This document shows positions 59,828 through 64,000 of a DNA stretch of 64,000 bases, one piece after another. A program made the position numbers and the translations under genes. Position 1 is the stretch's first letter, and each line of letters starts with the position of its first letter. This DNA is from Nematostella vectensis. Taxonomy: Eukaryota; Cnidaria; Anthozoa; Actiniaria; Edwardsiidae. The stretch lies in the NCBI RefSeq assembly GCF_932526225.1, contig NC_064037.1, positions 4,794,703 through 4,858,702 of the forward strand. Direction: 5' to 3'. The notes below the pieces were generated by a model that had not been told where the DNA came from, made no database searches, and saw nothing but the letters and a program-made list of their open reading frames with translations.

Positions 59828-60366
59828 GCGCTTATAGCATTAAAACGTTTTGTTTATATTTTTGATATGGAACATAAGTACTTTATAATATTATATAGCG
59901 GAAACCATGAAAAAATGTATATAGGGTGTATACAGGTTTGCATTGCATAGATAAAACGTGGTTTAATACGTATCCTGGACTCCTGGATTGTGCATGCTAA
60001 ATAACTGCCACCAAACCGAGACAAGTTAAACCAAGAAGTCTGATTTGACCCTTCGTCAAATTATATAGTGGAGATAACTGTTACGTGTTGTGTTCAATAG
60101 TTTATTCCCAAAGAAAGAGATCAGATCTACATGGGAGTAGGTAATATGATACAGTATCATTGAGCTGTCAATCATCTAAATATAGCGCTAAGAACAATCA
60201 GTAAAGTAATCATGCAACAATAACACCCAATAGAATCAGTGATCCCCCTTTTAAAATCCAAACACTTTCGACGCCCCCCTTTAGACCTCTGAAATCTCTT
60301 GAGGCTCCCCCCACAGTATCTTTATCCCCCCCCCCCATTCTTTGGGATAATAAATTAACTTTCCCT
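59828..60366. other. Intergenic DNA with C-rich runs
   Basis: No coding region is seen. The stretch is AT-rich up to about 60230. From 60240 to 60345 it is C-rich with a run of C at 60328-60339, a pattern similar to dispersed fragments elsewhere in the window. Confidence 0.4.
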
Positions 60367-61069
60367 TGGTAGAATTTTGTCTTCGAGCCCTCCCGCTATA
60401 GTAGTGTTTCTCCTATGATCAACTCACTAGGATGGGAATCCTTGGAACAACGTAGGCAATTAAATCAAGCACATATGTTCTATAAAATCTACAATGGCCT
60501 TGTTGGTATATCTTTTCCACCCGAAGTAACACCTATCACAAGAGTCTCAAGACAACCCAACTGCGCGCCCTTCCATCAACTTGTAACATTGAATGACACT
60601 TATAAATATTCATTTTACCCAAGAACTATAAGAACTTGGAACAGTATAAATTTATCTACAATCCCAGATTCGTTAGCTAAGTTCAAGGACAGTTTATTAT
60701 TAAAAGTCCAAACCAATTAATAATACCTATTGATATATATATGCATGAAAAGATATATTTATTTTTATTTAACATTTACATTAACAATTAACATATTTTT
60801 TACTAGTTTCTGGTCTTTAGAGTGCATGCCATGGATGCATGGAGCGGCTGCCAAACTAGCGGGAGTTGGCTCAAGGGTGAGGCAAAGATTCTTTGTTTCG
60901 CGCTTGGGTTGATTCTTGTTGGTTGGCTGTTTCATGCATTTATGGCATTCACTCTATTGATGATAATTTTAATTTCATGTATTTACATATTGTATTTTCT
61001 TTTTCAACTCCTAGTATAGTCTTAACTGTTTTTTAGGAGTATAACTATTAAAGATTAAAGATTAAAGAT
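60367..61069 (+). mobile_element. 5'-truncated LINE (CR1/L2-like) 3' end
   Basis: An open frame up to the stop at 60720 (YSSVSPMINSLGWESLEQRR, then MFYKIYNGLVGI, then YSFYPRTIRTWNSI) matches the C-terminal tail of non-LTR reverse transcriptases of the CR1/L2 type. These end with a similar LGW-R, MFYKI, FFPRTI-WN pattern. About 350 bp of 3' untranslated sequence follow, and the copy ends in a short ATTAAAG tandem repeat at 61048-61069, typical of these elements, which lack a poly-A tail. The catalytic part is missing, so this is a dead insertion. Confidence 0.8.
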
Positions 61070-61188
61070 CCCCTCAACAAATGTTCCAAATCTTGCACGG
61101 TCTTTCTGTTGTCATTCGATCCAGGCCATCCAGCCGAGCGAGTTCTCAATGGCCGACTTCCTTCGTTAAAAATCTTCAATCTCGCCAT
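61048..61188 (-). CDS. Possible small ORF or first exon (MARLKIFNEG), unknown
   Basis: ATG 61188 in AAAAATGGCGAGATTG opens 46 codons in minus orientation. The last codons and the stop lie inside the ATTAAAG repeat that ends the LINE. If a real gene started here, the LINE insertion would lie directly in its path. A possible donor (ACCGTGCAA) is present after about codon 30. It could equally be chance. No family is recognised. Confidence 0.2.
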   Translation of the reverse strand: MARLKIFNEGSRPLRTRSAGWPGSNDNRKTVQDLEHLLRGSLIFNL

Positions 61189-61675
61189 TTTTGTCGCTAA
61201 AGTCGCATAAGCACATTAAGTTGTCACAAAGAAAATAGTCTAAACTTTTTCAACGGAAAATTTATTCGGTGAAAGCTACATCGACGTTGGAACGAGTAGC
61301 CCTTGTCTCTTTAGAATCGTGCGGTGGCTATATTATTCAAATCACCCTTCTACCCAGGTAGGCATAACTTCATTTGCTTGCGCATTACAAATGTTTCCTA
61401 TCGCATTATTCACGGTAGAATACGGAAGTCGAAAAGGTCGTTCATATACTGAAATAATCTATACTAGATTTTCCTTGGGGTTTTCTTGTTGCTAAGAATT
61501 TTGATATGAACGAAATTCAACCTCCCGAAGCGGAATTTACATATTTGCACTAGAACATTAGCATATTTTTTATGTGTGTTTCATCAAAGCTATTTTCAAT
61601 GGTTACCATAAAAAAATAAACCAATCCATAAAAACTGCACAATGAATTGTTGTTACATAATCTTGCATCTTTTAA

Positions 61676-62121
61676 CCCTTTCACTTCTGGGTACTTTTAA
61701 GCAAAATTGTAAGAAAAACAGACTGAAAACAGAAACCTCCCCCCTATCTTAAATCCATCACTATCAGTTAAGCTAAGCTACCACAGACCCAAGACGGTAT
61801 CCTATCCTACATCATAAAGTCCATTTGGGCATAATTAATGCTGTGCATTAATTGTAGTTTGGAATTGTGTGTCCTTTTTCGTAAGAAATGTTTACAGGTT
61901 TAAGCATTTGTTTACGAATTGGTCAAAAATCAAGGTTGATATTTATCAAGGTTAATCAAGGTTTATTTTTGAGCATTGCTTGGATGCGCTTTTGAAGGTC
62001 GTCTATGCCTTGGAGGAATCCATGAGTATCCGGGTCTGGTGATGTTTGGTATGCATTTCTGACGTTTTGGAGTTGGGCCTATGTTTTACAGGCGCCTCAG
62101 GGCGTAATAGTAATGAAAGGG
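61676..62121. mobile_element. piggyBac-like MITE, 446 bp
   Basis: The ends CCCTTTCAC and TGAAAGGG are inverted copies flanked by TTAA on both sides (61672-61675 and 62122-62125). TTAA targets with CCC-starting ends are the mark of the piggyBac superfamily. No transposase is present. Much of the body matches, in opposite orientation, the nested element in EMG1 intron 5. Confidence 0.8.
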
Positions 62122-62125
62122 TTAA

Positions 62126-63576
62126 CTAATCAGAGAGTGAACAAAATGACAATAAATCAATATGGGATGTCCAAGTAATCGAATTTAAAGGCCACATACA
62201 GTTAAACTTTACTTTTCTGATCGTGATATGGTTTGTCAAACTTATAATGCCAACATTTTTTCAATTTGGGAAATAAATATCATATACATGAAAACAGCAC
62301 AAAATTTTGATCAGGAATATACTACAAACCTGCCCAAGTTTTTTTTTTTTCAATCTTTCAAAGAATGAAACATTTCAATATATATTTGTTGACTCTTAAT
62401 GGGGAGCTTAAAAAAACAAATCTCATGACAATACCTATGTAAGAAACTGATTGAAATACAAGGTTTACCCTTGGCCAATCAGTCTGAATTAGAATAGTAA
62501 GGCTTAGGTTTGCACACTTCAGAATATTGCAGCAACTCTTTAGCTTTGGGTAACATGACGGAAAAACCTGGAAAACGCGCAATTCCAGATAGAGAGAGAA
62601 GACACAATTACTTACAATGGCTATAGGTTCCTTGTTTTACGGATTGATTTTCAAAAACACAAATAACGTGAGGCAGAAGTGCACATAACCAGATTTTGGC
62701 TTTGTAAGATAATTTTTCCTTGATCATCATTGCTTTGGCATCAGTTCAGGGACGAAAAGCTCAAATTTCAATGACGCTTTACAAAAAGTCTCATCAATTT
62801 AAAAAAAGTCGCACTTGATATTTTGTTTGCTATAAGTTACTAAGTACTCAGAGAAATTCTCCGACATATTTGATGTGACTTATGTGACCATGTGGGCTTA
62901 TTTGAAGCGTCACATGTTTTTCTGTCATGTTGCTTTGGGTATGTTATCAACTCTGGAAATGTGTTACTGTATAAGCTTTTGACATATCAGTATTGGGCAT
63001 GTTATCAACTTTGGACATACACCTACAGTAATTAAAAAAATGTTGTCAGTGTAAATAGCAATTGGCAAGAGGTATTTCCACAACTGTTGGGTATCGTGCA
63101 TCTCATTATATTTCAATAGAATGCAGGAGAACATGGATCAATCATACAATAATCAATTAAAGGCTATCAATGTATAGCTCTGGCATCACTGGAGTTCATT
63201 TATTAACACCTTTCGGTCTCTGAACTGCCATTCACTGTTTACACCTTTTTTTAAATAGTATGTTTGTTTGGACGTGTTGGAAATTAAAATTGTGTTTTCT
63301 TACCCCACTTCTTAGGAACAAGGGTGAGCATACATAGGAATACAAAATTATTCACCACATACAGTAGCTTGGATACTTCCGCAGTGAGTTTGGACTGTAA
63401 CAAACAGAAGTCATTCTTATATGTGTTGAAAATTGCACACACTAAATTGTTAGGAAGGAGACATTTTGTACCAATGTTAGAAATATTTTATTTGCTTAGA
63501 TTATAATGTGCAACACAAATTGGAATGACTTTGTTTCACTGCTCTTGTAGTTAGCATTGTTTATTTCTCTTTCTAG
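62126..63576. other. Upstream region of the ankyrin-type gene
   Basis: AT-rich DNA without recognisable coding exons. The following exon starts at a splice acceptor, so at least one 5' untranslated exon of that gene should lie in this stretch or further left. I could not place it. Confidence 0.4.
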
Positions 63577-64000
63577 AAACAATGACGTCACACACCAATC
63601 ACACAGTATTCTGCAAATATGATTGCACGGCTAAGCACTGTGAGCTGATTCTTCGCCTTGCCTCTTGTCCAGACAACAAAAGACTAGTTAAAGGCTTAGC
63701 AAGTCTCAAACAGTCTTTATATGAAAAGCTGCAGGAAGGCTGGAACCCTCATTCAAATGTGGATGACCCATTGGAGGAGTTTCAGTGGCCTCTTGTTCAC
63801 TGGGCCTGTGTGCTAGGCAAGGATTATGCTTTAGAATGGCTCTTTAAAATGAACTTTCGGCCAAATGCTGTAAATGAGAAAACTGGTGAAACAGCAGTTC
63901 ACAAAATGTTACACAGTTTGTATGGGGTATGCCAGCATGGAGGTATCTCAATCCAGCAGACATTTAGCAAGTTTTTGGACTTGCTGAGAATGCTGACTTC
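63577..64000 (+). CDS. Ankyrin-repeat-type protein, first coding exon (partial)
   Basis: After an acceptor (TTTCTCTTTCTAG) the exon has ATG at 63582 and stays open for 139 codons to the window edge. Early residues hold Cys/His (FCKYDCTAKHCELILRLASC). Then come WPLVHWACVLGKDYALEWLF and NAVNEKTGETAVHKML, which look like ankyrin repeats, where T-LH-A and similar turns recur. Ankyrin repeats bind proteins in many contexts, so no function can be given. The upstream AG suggests a preceding untranslated exon. The open frame runs off the edge, so length and other domains are unknown. I do not recognise the exact family. Confidence 0.7.

Overview
The window is animal nuclear DNA and most resembles an anthozoan cnidarian such as a sea anemone (a Nematostella-like genome). 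The grounds are: conserved animal genes split by many GT-AG introns; AT-rich DNA packed with short inverted-repeat DNA transposons and minisatellites; a secreted protein like those of coral and anemone skeletal-organic-matrix or fibrinogen-like families; and a single-exon rhodopsin-type receptor. The species is an inference. No bacterial operons, CRISPR arrays or rRNA genes were seen.

Layout from left to right. (1) 1-1581: the first four coding exons of a p70 ribosomal S6 kinase on the minus strand, running off the left edge into an intron with a 56-bp satellite. (2) 7683-8729: an intronless class A GPCR, plus strand. (3) 12940-18139: an intact 11-exon gene for replication factor C subunit 5 (RFC5), with an antisense solo LTR in intron 4. 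(4) 20135-26149: a five-exon secreted protein with a Cys-rich apple-like module, a Ser/Thr/Pro linker and a fibrinogen-like C-terminal module; its third intron is full of minisatellites. (5) 26460-35347: a transposon-rich block. It holds a TTAA-flanked element with a decayed Mutator-like transposase, a 38-bp satellite, a 2-kb element with CAGGGTTCGTAC ends, and a TA-flanked MITE. (6) 36220-45830: a giant coiled-coil protein gene, minus strand, about 2762 residues, with one 7.1-kb exon. (7) 51047-53618: a TLC-domain (TLCD1/2-like) membrane protein gene, minus strand. I reassembled it from three exons, and it shows two apparent single-base deletions. (8) 53724-59335: EMG1 (NEP1), the 18S rRNA pseudouridine N1-methyltransferase, plus strand. 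Its start codon lies only 105 bp from the TLCD start, so the two appear to share a bidirectional promoter. Its intron 5 carries nested TTAA-type transposons. (9) 60367-62121: a truncated LINE tail and a piggyBac-like MITE. (10) 63577-64000: the first coding exon of an ankyrin-type protein, cut by the right edge.

The genes do not form one pathway. S6K and EMG1 both bear on ribosome production, and RFC5 acts in DNA replication, but the arrangement looks like ordinary gene neighbourhood. Exon boundaries were worked out by hand from splice sites, reading phase and remembered family sequences. No alignment or database search was run.
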